Positions 1 to 7,178 of a DNA stretch of 64,000 bases are shown here, piece by piece. The stretch is from contig CAZLKN010000002.1 in assembly GCA_964560135.1 (NCBI GenBank), positions 61,552-125,551 of the forward strand. The letters are read 5' to 3'. The stretch is from CAZLKN01 sp964560135 (lineage in GTDB: Bacteria; Actinomycetota; JAICYB01). A program made the position numbers and the translations under genes. Each line of letters begins with the position of its first letter. The first letter of the stretch is position 1. The notes beneath the pieces are model-generated. The model searched no databases and had not been told where the DNA came from. It saw nothing but the letters and a program-made list of their open reading frames with translations.

Positions 1-2
1 GG

Positions 3-596
3 GCGAAGGTGCTCACCCTCGCCCCCGGGGAGCACGACCGTCTCGTGGCGCTCGTGAGCCATCTCCCGTACGCGCTGGCGACCACGCTGATGGAGCTCGC
101 GGGCGACGAGGGCGACGAACGCGTCTTCCGCGCCGCCGCCGGCTCCTTCCGGGACGTGACGCGGACGGCCGGCAGCAACCCCCGGATCTGGCGGGACATC
201 CTCCGGGCCAACCGCGAGGCGATCCTGGCGGAGCTCGAGGCGTTCTCGTCCCGGCTCGGGAGCTTCCGGGACGCTCTGGCCGCGGAGGACTGGGATCGAC
301 TGGACGCCATCGTCGACCGGGCGCGGCAGGCGCGGCAGCGCTTCCCGCTCAAGGGCGAGCGCGCGCCGGCCCAACCGGTGACCCTCGAGGTCCCCGTGCC
401 CGACCGCTCGGGGGTGCTGGCCGAGATCACGAACGCGGTGGGGGAGGCGGGCCTCAACATCGAGGACCTGTGGATGGACCACACCGCCGGTGGGGGCCTC
501 GTCCGCCTGGTCCTCGACGGCCGTCCCACCGCGGACCGTGCCATCGTCCAACTCCGCGCGCACGGGTTCCACGCCACGGTGGTGGGGGAGGGATGA
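3..596 (+). CDS. tyrA: prephenate dehydrogenase, C-terminal part (5' end outside window)
   Basis: This is the C-terminal part (about 197 residues) of a prephenate dehydrogenase, the NAD(P)-dependent enzyme that oxidises prephenate to 4-hydroxyphenylpyruvate in tyrosine synthesis. The frame is open to the left edge, so the NAD-binding half lies outside. The visible part has the helical dimerisation region (LPYALATTLMELA, then SNPRIWRDILRANREA), followed by an ACT regulatory domain from about residue 120 (VPDRSGVLAEITNAVGEAGLNI). The ACT domain suggests feedback control by an aromatic amino acid. The stop codon overlaps the aroA start (ATGA), which supports an aromatic-biosynthesis operon. Chorismate mutase activity cannot be judged from this fragment. 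Confidence 0.88.
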   Translation, partial: AKVLTLAPGEHDRLVALVSHLPYALATTLMELAGDEGDERVFRAAAGSFRDVTRTAGSNPRIWRDILRANREAILAELEAFSSRLGSFRDALAAEDWDRLDAIVDRARQARQRFPLKGERAPAQPVTLEVPVPDRSGVLAEITNAVGEAGLNIEDLWMDHTAGGGLVRLVLDGRPTADRAIVQLRAHGFHATVVGEG

Positions 597-1900
597 GCAT
601 CCTGCTGGTACGGCCCGGGCGGACCCTCACGGGTTCCTTCACCGTCCCCGGCGACAAGGCGATCGCCCACCGCGCCCTGCTCCTGGGGGCGATCGCCCAC
701 GGCCGGACGGTGATCGGGGGGCTTCCCCCAGGCCAGGATGTGGCCTCGACCGCGCACGCGCTGCGCGCCTACGGGGTGCGGGTGGCCGTCGACGGCGACC
801 GGGCGGTCGTCGAGGGCCGGGGACTGGAGTCGTGGTCGGCGCCCACCGGGCCGGTGGACTGCGGCAACTCGGGCACGACCATGCGGATCCTGGCCGGACT
901 CGCCGCGCGCTGCCCCTTCACCTCCGTGCTCGACGGCGACGCCTCGCTGCGCCGGCGTCCCATGGACCGCGTAGCCGAGCCGCTGCGGAGCCTCGGGGCG
1001 AGGGTCGAGGCTCGCGACGGCCGGTTCCCACCGCTGCGGGTTCACGGCGGCGACCTCCGCGGCACAGAGATCGTGCCGTCGGCGCCGAGTGGACAGGTGA
1101 AGTCGGCGATCCTGCTCGCCGGACTGGGCGCCGCCGGGTCCACCGCGGTGGTGGAGCCCACGCCCACCCGGGACGACACCGAACGGATGCTGCGTGCGCT
1201 CGGGGCCCCCGTCCGCACCGATGCTGTGGGCGACGGAGGCATCAGGGTCGAGGTGCAGCCCTTCGAGCCCGACGGCTTCGAGATCGAGGTGCCCGGCGAT
1301 CCGTCGTCGGCCGCGTACCTGATCGCGGCGGCGGTGCTGTGCGGTGAGATCGAGATTCCGGGGGTGTGCCTGAACCCGACCCGGAGCGGCTTCCTCGACG
1401 TGGTCGCCGCCATGGGGGCGGAGCTCGCATCGGTCGGCGGATCCGAGCGGATGGGGGAGCCCGTGGGCAGGGTCCGGGCGGCGAAGGCGCCGCTGCGTGC
1501 CGTCCGCCTCGACGGTCCGTTTCCCCGGCTGGTGGACGAGATCCCGTTGGTCGCCGTCCTCGCCACGCAGGCGCACGCCGAGACGGTGATCACCGGTGCC
1601 GCCGAATTGCGGGTGAAGGAGTCCGACCGCATCGCGGCGCTCTGCGACGGGCTCGGCCGCATGGGCGCCAGGATCGAGGAGCTCGAGGACGGGATGCGTA
1701 TCGAGGGGCCGTCCACGCTCATGGGGGCCGAAGTGAAGTCGTGGGGCGATCACCGGGTGGCCCTGGCCTTGGCCGTGGCGGGGCTCGTGGCCTCCGGCGA
1801 GACCCGGATCCTGGGATACGAGGCCGCCGGGATATCCTGGCCCGGCTTCGAAGACACGCTGACCCTCGCCGGGGCGGACATGGAGGTCGTGCAGGGATGA
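593..1900 (+). CDS. aroA: 3-phosphoshikimate 1-carboxyvinyltransferase (EPSP synthase)
   Basis: EPSP synthase joins shikimate-3-phosphate and phosphoenolpyruvate in the shikimate pathway. The 435-residue length is normal for the family. The ATG at 593 overlaps the tyrA stop; an upstream in-frame extension would lie inside tyrA. Visible motifs are GDKAIAHRALLLGAIA at the N-terminus, GNSGTTMR, DGDASLRRRPM, SGQVKSAILLAGL, GDPSSAAYL, VKESDRIAAL and GDHRVALALA. The first motif is unusual: the Ser that follows the catalytic Lys in nearly all family members (GDKSISHR-type) is Ala here. The rest of the active site looks intact, so I expect a working enzyme. The next gene starts 4 nt inside this one. 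Confidence 0.95.
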   Translation: MSILLVRPGRTLTGSFTVPGDKAIAHRALLLGAIAHGRTVIGGLPPGQDVASTAHALRAYGVRVAVDGDRAVVEGRGLESWSAPTGPVDCGNSGTTMRILAGLAARCPFTSVLDGDASLRRRPMDRVAEPLRSLGARVEARDGRFPPLRVHGGDLRGTEIVPSAPSGQVKSAILLAGLGAAGSTAVVEPTPTRDDTERMLRALGAPVRTDAVGDGGIRVEVQPFEPDGFEIEVPGDPSSAAYLIAAAVLCGEIEIPGVCLNPTRSGFLDVVAAMGAELASVGGSERMGEPVGRVRAAKAPLRAVRLDGPFPRLVDEIPLVAVLATQAHAETVITGAAELRVKESDRIAALCDGLGRMGARIEELEDGMRIEGPSTLMGAEVKSWGDHRVALALAVAGLVASGETRILGYEAAGISWPGFEDTLTLAGADMEVVQG

Positions 1901-3168
1901 TGCGCACGCTCGTCGCGATCGACGGCACCGCCGGATCGGGGAAGTCGACCGTCGCCCGGCTCGTGGCCGGCCGCCTCGGCCTGCCGCATATCGACACTGG
2001 AGCCACCTACCGCCTGGTGGCGCTCCACGTCCTCGAGGCCGGTGTCGACCCCGACGACGCCGGGGAGGTGGAGCGGGTGGCCCGCGCGGTGGCGTCCGGT
2101 TGCGACGTCGCCGCCAACGGCAGGCTCCGGTACGCGGGGCAGGAGGTCGGAGATGAGATCCGTACCCCGGAGGTGACGCGCGCGTCCTCCCGGGTCGCCG
2201 CGATCCCGAAGGTGCGTGAGGTCCTCGTGTCGCTGCAGCGGCGTCTCGTCCGCCCGACCGGCGCCGTGGTGGAAGGGCGCGACATCGGCACGGTGGTCTG
2301 GCCGACGGCCGACGTGAAGGCCTACCTCGATGCCAGACCCGAGGTCCGGGCTGTGCGGCGCGCCGGTGATGCCGCTCCGAACGGAGCGCTGGCGGCGGTC
2401 AGGGAACGCGACCGCCGCGACAGCGAGCGCGAGGTGGGCCCCATGCGGCCCGCCCCCGACGCGCTCATCATCGACACGAGCGACCTCACCCCCGACGAGG
2501 TCGCAGAACGGATCGTGGAGCATCTCCGGCCGCGGAGGACGCCCAACCCTCTGTACCGGGGGGTCCGGGCGGCTCTGTCGGCGATCGTCCGCGGCCCGTT
2601 CCGCCTGGAGCTCACGGGTGCCGAACACATCCCCGTCAGCGGGCCCGCGATCCTCGCCCCCAACCACCGGTCCCTCGTCGACATCCCCGTGAGCGGGGTC
2701 CTCACGCGCCGTAAGGTCTGGTTCATGGCCAAGGACGACCTGTTCCGCAAGAAGGCCGTCGCCAAGTTCCTGCTGCGGATGGGGGGCTTCCCCGTCCGGC
2801 GGGGGCACCCCGACCGCACCGCGCTGAACCGGGCGCTGGAGCTGCTGCGGGAGGGCGAGATCGTCGGCATCTTCCCGGAGGGGACGCGGCGTCCACGGTC
2901 ACGGTTCGAAGAGATCGAGGACGGTCTCGCCTACGTGGCTCTGAAGTCCGGTGCACCGGTGGTGCCCGTCGCCCTGTCGGCCACCGACGCCGTGTTCCCC
3001 AAGGAGCACAAACTCCCCCGGTTCGTGAAGATCCGTGCGCGCATCGGCGAGCCGTTCATCCTCGGGGGCCCCGTGCAGGGGATCCTCCCGCGGCGCAGGA
3101 TCCGGGAGGCCACCGCCGAGGCCCAGCGACGCCTCGTCGCGGTGATGGACGAGCTGGAGCCTCGATGA
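1897..3168 (+). CDS. cmk: bifunctional cytidylate kinase / 1-acylglycerol-3-phosphate acyltransferase fusion
   Basis: This 423-residue protein combines two enzymes. Residues 1 to about 210 are a CMP/dCMP kinase: P-loop GTAGSGKST, DTGATYR, and the lid region RERDRRDSEREVGP. Residues from about 215 to the end are a PlsC-type lysophosphatidic-acid acyltransferase with the NHRSLVD catalytic H-x4-D motif, FPVRRG, and the glycerol-phosphate-binding IFPEGTR motif. The first half supplies CDP/dCDP and the second phosphatidic acid, both upstream of CDP-diacylglycerol. No start or stop signal is seen between the halves, so this is a true fusion. ATG 1897 overlaps the aroA stop; ATG 1900 is an equally possible start. 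It overlaps der by 4 nt. Confidence 0.92.
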   Translation: MMRTLVAIDGTAGSGKSTVARLVAGRLGLPHIDTGATYRLVALHVLEAGVDPDDAGEVERVARAVASGCDVAANGRLRYAGQEVGDEIRTPEVTRASSRVAAIPKVREVLVSLQRRLVRPTGAVVEGRDIGTVVWPTADVKAYLDARPEVRAVRRAGDAAPNGALAAVRERDRRDSEREVGPMRPAPDALIIDTSDLTPDEVAERIVEHLRPRRTPNPLYRGVRAALSAIVRGPFRLELTGAEHIPVSGPAILAPNHRSLVDIPVSGVLTRRKVWFMAKDDLFRKKAVAKFLLRMGGFPVRRGHPDRTALNRALELLREGEIVGIFPEGTRRPRSRFEEIEDGLAYVALKSGAPVVPVALSATDAVFPKEHKLPRFVKIRARIGEPFILGGPVQGILPRRRIREATAEAQRRLVAVMDELEPR

Positions 3169-4511
3169 CCCTGCCGGTGGTCGCCGTGGTCGGACGTCCG
3201 AACGTCGGAAAGTCGACCCTGGTGAACCGGATCCTCGGGCGGCGCGAGGCGATCGTCCAGGAACGGCCCGGGGTGACGCGCGACCGGGTGCTGTACCGGG
3301 CCGAGTGGCTCGGACGCCAGTTCCTGCTCGTGGACACCGGGGGCCTAGAGGCCGACCCCGAGGGGGCGCTGGCGGGGAAGGTCGCCGAGACGGCGAAGGC
3401 CGCCGCCGGGGAGGCGGACGTGGTCGCCTTCGTGGTGGACGCGACCCAGGGCATCACGCTCGAGGACCGGGCGGTGGCCGACGTGATCCGGCGCCTCGGC
3501 GGACGGACGGTGCTCGTGGTCAACAAAGCCGACAACGCCGAGCGCGACCAGTCCGCCGTGGAGTTCTACGAGCTCGGTTTGGGTGACCCGGTCCCCGTAT
3601 CCGCTCTCCACGGCCGGCGGTCCGGCGACCTCCTCGACATCCTCACCGAGGGCTTCGGCACCGAGGAGCCCGACGAGCCCAGCGAGCCCGGCATCGCGAT
3701 CGTCGGACGCCCGAACGTGGGCAAGTCCTCGATCTTCAACCGGCTGGTGGGGATGGAGCGCAGCATCGTCCACGACGAGCCGGGCACCACCCGCGACGCC
3801 GTGGACACCGTCGTCGTCGTGGGGGACGAGCGGTTCCGCTTCGTCGACACGGCCGGCATGCGGCGCGCCATCAGGGTCGACGACTCGACCGAGTACTACG
3901 GGACCGTCCGCACGATGCGGGCGCTGGACCGCTGCGATATGGCCCTGATGGTGGTGGACAGCGCGGAGGGCATCGCCCGGCAGGACCTGCGGATCGCCGA
4001 GGAGATCGTGGACCTCGGCCGGTCGGCCGTCGTGCTCCTGAACAAGGTCGACCTGCTCCCCCCGGAGGAGCGGCGCATCGAACAGGAGGAGGTCCGGCGC
4101 CGCCTGCCGCACCTGCATTTCGCTCCCATCCTGCAGGCCTCGGCTCTGACCGGAACGGGTGTCGGCGGGATCCTGCCCGCGATCCGGCGGGTACTCGACG
4201 CGCGTCCCCTCCGCGTCCCCACGCATCTGCTCAACGCCGTGGTGGACGACCTCCAGGCCCGCACGCCGATCCCCTCGAAGTCCAAACGGGTCCGGGTCAA
4301 GTACGCGGTGCAGGCCGAGACCGCGCCACCGCGCATCCTGCTCTTCGGGCCTGGACGCATCCCCGACCAGTGGCTGCGCTACCTCGACCGGGGCCTGCGG
4401 GAGCGCTTCGGGTTCGAGGGGACCCCGATCCATTTCACGCTGCGCGGTCCCGCACCCAGGCGTGGTGCGGGCGCGGAGCGCCGTCCACGCGGCAGCCGGG
4501 AGCAGCGATGA
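3165..4511 (+). CDS. der: ribosome-associated GTPase Der (EngA)
   Basis: Der is an essential double GTPase needed for maturation of the 50S ribosomal subunit. The 448-residue protein shows two tandem GTPase domains. The first has GRPNVGKSTL, DTGG and NKAD; the second, from about residue 175, has GRPNVGKSSI, DTAGMRR and NKVD. A KH-like domain follows, with the typical TPIPSKSKRVRVKYAVQ segment near residue 370. The basic tail (RRGAGAERRPRGSREQR) is common in high-GC orthologues. The start overlaps the cmk-plsC stop (ATGA) and the end overlaps the next gene in the same way, so it belongs to the tyrA-aroA-cmk-der operon known from other actinobacteria. Confidence 0.97.
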   Translation: MTLPVVAVVGRPNVGKSTLVNRILGRREAIVQERPGVTRDRVLYRAEWLGRQFLLVDTGGLEADPEGALAGKVAETAKAAAGEADVVAFVVDATQGITLEDRAVADVIRRLGGRTVLVVNKADNAERDQSAVEFYELGLGDPVPVSALHGRRSGDLLDILTEGFGTEEPDEPSEPGIAIVGRPNVGKSSIFNRLVGMERSIVHDEPGTTRDAVDTVVVVGDERFRFVDTAGMRRAIRVDDSTEYYGTVRTMRALDRCDMALMVVDSAEGIARQDLRIAEEIVDLGRSAVVLLNKVDLLPPEERRIEQEEVRRRLPHLHFAPILQASALTGTGVGGILPAIRRVLDARPLRVPTHLLNAVVDDLQARTPIPSKSKRVRVKYAVQAETAPPRILLFGPGRIPDQWLRYLDRGLRERFGFEGTPIHFTLRGPAPRRGAGAERRPRGSREQR

Positions 4512-5296
4512 TCGTCAAGGAGCGCGACGGGGGACTGCTGTGCGTCCGCCAGACCGACCATGCGCTGCTGTCCGGCGCTTTCGCCGCGGCGTGGGGGAAC
4601 GAGCGGTTCCCGGTACCCGAGCGGCGCGACTCGGTGCTGGTGGCGGCGTCCCGTCACGACGACGGCTGGGCGCAGTGGGAGCTGGCTCCGCGCGTCCAGC
4701 CGGAGGGCGACCCGGTCGACTTCATCCGGATCCCCGTCGACGAGCATGTCGAGCTCTACCGCCGCGGGATCGATCTCGTCCAGGCCGAGGACGCATACGC
4801 GGGCCTGATCGCGTCGATGCACGGCGAGCGCCTCTACACCCGTCCCTTCCACCCGGGGATGGATCCACGCATCGAGCATCTCGCGGGGCGGGACCTGGAC
4901 CTGGCACACGCGTACGTGGAGGGGGAGCAGCGGCGCCAGCACGAACTCCGGGCGGAGACGCGGGCAGACGACGCAGACGTGGAGGAGGCGTGGCGTCTGC
5001 TCCAGGTCTGGGACCGGCTTTCCCTGGTCGTGTGCATGGGGTTGCTGGACACCGCCGACGAACAGACGATGCCCCTCGTGCGGACCGGGGAGGGCAGCGA
5101 CGTCCGGATCGTGTGCCGTGCCACCGACCCGGCGACGCTGACGCTCGATCCGTACCCCTTCCGGGACGCCCCTGTCGCCTTCGAGCTGGCATCGCTGCAC
5201 ATCAGGGGGAGGTCATGGCCCGACGACGCCGCGTTCCGCCTCGCCTACCGGACGGCTTCCCCGCAGGTCGTCCGGTTCTCCTGCCGGCCCGTGTAG
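4508..5296 (+). CDS. DUF3891 family protein
   Basis: This 262-residue protein matches the DUF3891 family by its N-terminal layout: a short strand (MIVKERDGGLLCVRQ), then DHALLSGAFAAAWGNERF, then SRHDDGWAQWE. Conserved His, Asp and Trp residues (DHA, RHDDGW) suggest a metal-binding all-helical domain of the HD-like type, but this is inference and no biochemical role is known to me. The ATG at 4508 overlaps the der stop codon, making it the last gene of the operon. Its position after der does not by itself indicate a ribosomal role. Confidence 0.8.
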   Translation: MIVKERDGGLLCVRQTDHALLSGAFAAAWGNERFPVPERRDSVLVAASRHDDGWAQWELAPRVQPEGDPVDFIRIPVDEHVELYRRGIDLVQAEDAYAGLIASMHGERLYTRPFHPGMDPRIEHLAGRDLDLAHAYVEGEQRRQHELRAETRADDADVEEAWRLLQVWDRLSLVVCMGLLDTADEQTMPLVRTGEGSDVRIVCRATDPATLTLDPYPFRDAPVAFELASLHIRGRSWPDDAAFRLAYRTASPQVVRFSCRPV

Positions 5297-5326
5297 ACCC
5301 GCCACATGCATCGCTTCCCATCCGAG

Positions 5327-5332
5327 TAAGAT
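5327..5332 (+). promoter_or_regulatory. probable -10 hexamer of tRNA-Pro
   Basis: TAAGAT lies 12 nt before the first base of the mature tRNA. It matches the actinobacterial TAnnnT -10 pattern. No clear -35 hexamer is visible in front of it. Confidence 0.45.
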
Positions 5333-5344
5333 GGTCCTCGCACC

Positions 5345-5418
5345 CGGGACGTGGCGCAGCTTGGTAGCGCGCAGCACTGGGGGTGCTGAGGTCGCGGGTT
5401 CAAGTCCCGCCGTCCCGA
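5345..5418 (+). tRNA. tRNA-Pro (anticodon GGG)
   Basis: The 74-nt sequence folds as a complete cloverleaf. The acceptor stem is CGGGACG/CGTCCCG with discriminator A. The anticodon stem is CAGCA/TGCTG around the loop CTGGGGG, which places GGG at positions 34-36. The T arm is GCGGG-TTCAAGT-CCCGC. The strong match to proline tRNAs supports the identity. No 3' CCA is encoded (the genome reads ACGA), so CCA must be added after transcription. Confidence 0.96.
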
Positions 5419-5531
5419 CGAGAACGTTTGCACGGCGCAACAGGACCCCCGGTCCCGCAAAGGCCCTTTCCTTCGTGGGCCGGAGGTCGTAGTCTGTAGG
5501 AGCGATATGTCGACATCTGAGGGAGGTGCGC

Positions 5532-6098
5532 GTGAGCGCACGGGTTGAGCCTCTGCAGCCCACCTACCAGCCTGACCCCGCCCGTCTCCGCAACGACCTG
5601 GATCTGGGGTTGCGGATGGTGGAGGGCTTGGTGCGCATCGGCGAGCCCGGTGCCGCGCTGCGCCTCGTGGAGGAACTGCAGGAGGAAACCGCCCGCACCC
5701 TCGGTACGACGGTCGCCCGTCCGTCCAGGCACGTACGCCGTGGCGCCAGCCTGATGGCCGGCGTCGCCGTCGCCCTTGGAGTCGGGCTGTCCGCAGCCGC
5801 GCTCGTGCTCCCCGACGGCGGGGGTGACGCCAAGGAAGCCCCCCGGGAGGTCCGCGATCGACCCGCCCAGGTGGAGGAGAACGTCCCCTTCGAGGCCGAG
5901 AGCCCGGCGCCCGAAACGACCGTGACCGAGGACAGCACCGGCGTGACGGCACCGGCGGATCCGCTGCCCGGGGAGCCTGCACCCGATGATGCTGCCGCGG
6001 ACAAGCCGAGGTTCGAGCCCCCGGAGGACATCTCCGAGGCTCCGATCCCGTCGCCCTTCTCGCTGATCGTACCGCCCCCCGTGCTGCCCGACGGGTAG
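5532..6098 (+). CDS. membrane-anchored protein with acidic Pro-rich tail, unknown function
   Basis: I do not recognise this 188-residue protein. The first 65 residues form a probably helical cytoplasmic domain (LRNDLDLGLRMVEGLV... EELQEETARTL). A single membrane segment follows (ASLMAGVAVALGVGLSAAAL), then a low-complexity Pro/Glu/Asp/Ala-rich tail to the end, likely outside the cell. GTG 5532 is preferred because GGGAGG at 5521-5526 sits at proper distance; the GTG at 5526 overlaps that ribosome-binding site. The layout resembles anti-sigma or cell-envelope regulators, but I see no conserved zinc-binding or RsgI-like motif, so I make no functional claim. Confidence 0.7.
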   Translation: MSARVEPLQPTYQPDPARLRNDLDLGLRMVEGLVRIGEPGAALRLVEELQEETARTLGTTVARPSRHVRRGASLMAGVAVALGVGLSAAALVLPDGGGDAKEAPREVRDRPAQVEENVPFEAESPAPETTVTEDSTGVTAPADPLPGEPAPDDAAADKPRFEPPEDISEAPIPSPFSLIVPPPVLPDG

Positions 6099-6114
6099 TC
6101 CGGGGGCCTTTTCT
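6074..6114 (+). terminator. probable rho-independent terminator
   Basis: A nested hairpin spans the end of the preceding gene: an inner stem CTGCCC/GGGTAG (one G-U pair, loop GAC) that includes the stop codon, and an outer stem GCCCCC/GGGGGC. It is followed by CTTTTCTC. The U-tract and GC-rich stem fit an intrinsic terminator. Confidence 0.55.
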
Positions 6115-6172
6115 CACGCGACGTTCACCGTCCGGTAACGGCCGCGAAACTTCGAAGACGGAAGCTGTGTCC

Positions 6173-6457
6173 ATGACCCACATGAAGGGACCGCAGAGGT
6201 CTCCTATTGCCGCAGGAGGCGCCCGGCGGGGCGCTTCGGCTGCAGCCGGACTCGCGCTCCTGTCCACGCTGCCGGCGCGCCTGGCCGGCATGGCCGTGGC
6301 ACGCGTCTTCGACGGGATCGCAGACCGGGGACGGCGCAACGCCCTCGAGGCCCTGGCCGAACAGGGGCACCTTTCCCAGTCGAACGACCTGGAACTGTGG
6401 CGCCTGGCTACCCGGGTCCCTGCCGAGCCGCCGCAGGCCGACGTCGTCGAGGCCTGA
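6173..6457 (+). CDS. small hypothetical protein
   Basis: This 94-residue reading frame encodes a protein I do not recognise. It has an alanine-rich, weakly hydrophobic stretch (ASAAAGLALLSTLPARLAG) followed by a predicted helix (ARVFDGIADRGRRNALEALAEQG) and a short acidic end. The ATG at 6173 is preferred because GGAAG lies 8 nt upstream; a GTG at 6167 and an ATG at 6182 are alternatives. It sits between a terminator and the promoter of the next gene, so it is probably monocistronic. A DNA-binding or membrane-associated role is possible but unsupported. Confidence 0.5.
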   Translation: MTHMKGPQRSPIAAGGARRGASAAAGLALLSTLPARLAGMAVARVFDGIADRGRRNALEALAEQGHLSQSNDLELWRLATRVPAEPPQADVVEA

Positions 6458-6482
6458 GCCGGGGCACCGCTTTCGAGCCCGG

Positions 6483-6488
6483 TAGGAT
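6483..6488 (+). promoter_or_regulatory. -10 hexamer of a probable leaderless promoter
   Basis: TAGGAT is followed by 8 nt and then the ATG of the CDP-alcohol phosphatidyltransferase gene. No ribosome-binding site lies between them, so transcription probably begins at or next to the start codon. Confidence 0.55.
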
Positions 6489-6496
6489 AGCCGGCG

Positions 6497-7084
6497 ATGG
6501 AAACCGATCCCCGAGACGCCGCGCCCGCCGATGCCTGGCTCAACATCCCGAACGCGCTGAGCCTCGGCCGCATCGCCGGCGCGCCCCTCCTATGGTGGTT
6601 GATCCTCTCCGAGCGGCGGATCGTCGCGACCGTCCTCCTCGGACTGATGGGTGTGAGCGACTACCTCGACGGCTGGGTCGCCCGAAGGACCGGCACGGTC
6701 ACGAAGATCGGGACACTTCTCGATCCGGTGTCCGATCGTGTGCTGGTGATGGGTACGATCGTCGTGCTCATGGTGGCGCAGCCCGGCGGGTCGCCGATCC
6801 TCCCGTGGTGGCTGGGGGCACCCGTCCTGCTCCGGGACGCGGCCATCTCCGTGGTCTTCCTCGGGCTGTCCAGGCGCGGCTTCGGGTCGCCGAAGGTGAA
6901 GCGCGTGGGCAAGACCGCCACCTTCGCGCTGCTCTCCTCCCTGCCCGCACTGACGATCGGTGGATGGCTCCATCCGGCGGGTCTGGTCGTCTTCGCGTTC
7001 GGCGGGGCGCTGTATTTCGTGGCCGCGTACCGCTACTGGCAGGACATCCGGGCCTGGCTCGAGGAGCAGCGGCGCTCCGTCTGA
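6497..7084 (+). CDS. CDP-alcohol phosphatidyltransferase (PgsA-like)
   Basis: This 195-residue integral membrane enzyme moves a phosphatidyl group from CDP-diacylglycerol to an alcohol to make a phospholipid. The signature D-x2-D-G-x2-A-R-x8-G-x3-D-x3-D is present as DYLDGWVARRTG followed by GTLLDPVSDR. About five membrane segments are visible. Candidate products are phosphatidylglycerol phosphate or phosphatidylinositol phosphate; the sequence alone does not decide. In mycobacteria a paralogue (pgsA2) lies just upstream of the gcvH-garA block, as here, so it may be the orthologue. The gene seems to be transcribed from a leaderless promoter. Confidence 0.85.
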   Translation: METDPRDAAPADAWLNIPNALSLGRIAGAPLLWWLILSERRIVATVLLGLMGVSDYLDGWVARRTGTVTKIGTLLDPVSDRVLVMGTIVVLMVAQPGGSPILPWWLGAPVLLRDAAISVVFLGLSRRGFGSPKVKRVGKTATFALLSSLPALTIGGWLHPAGLVVFAFGGALYFVAAYRYWQDIRAWLEEQRRSV

Positions 7085-7178
7085 GCTCCCCGGGCCACCG
7101 CGTGAGGAGGACGGCCCGCGGGTACCGATACACTGGTGCTTCCGGCGCCGACAGCAGCCGAACGACAAGGAGGGCCGC

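Noticed and set aside
5507..5516. Palindrome ATGTCGACAT upstream of the membrane-anchored protein
   Set aside because: Ten-bp palindromes are common by chance. I see no second copy and no linked regulator.
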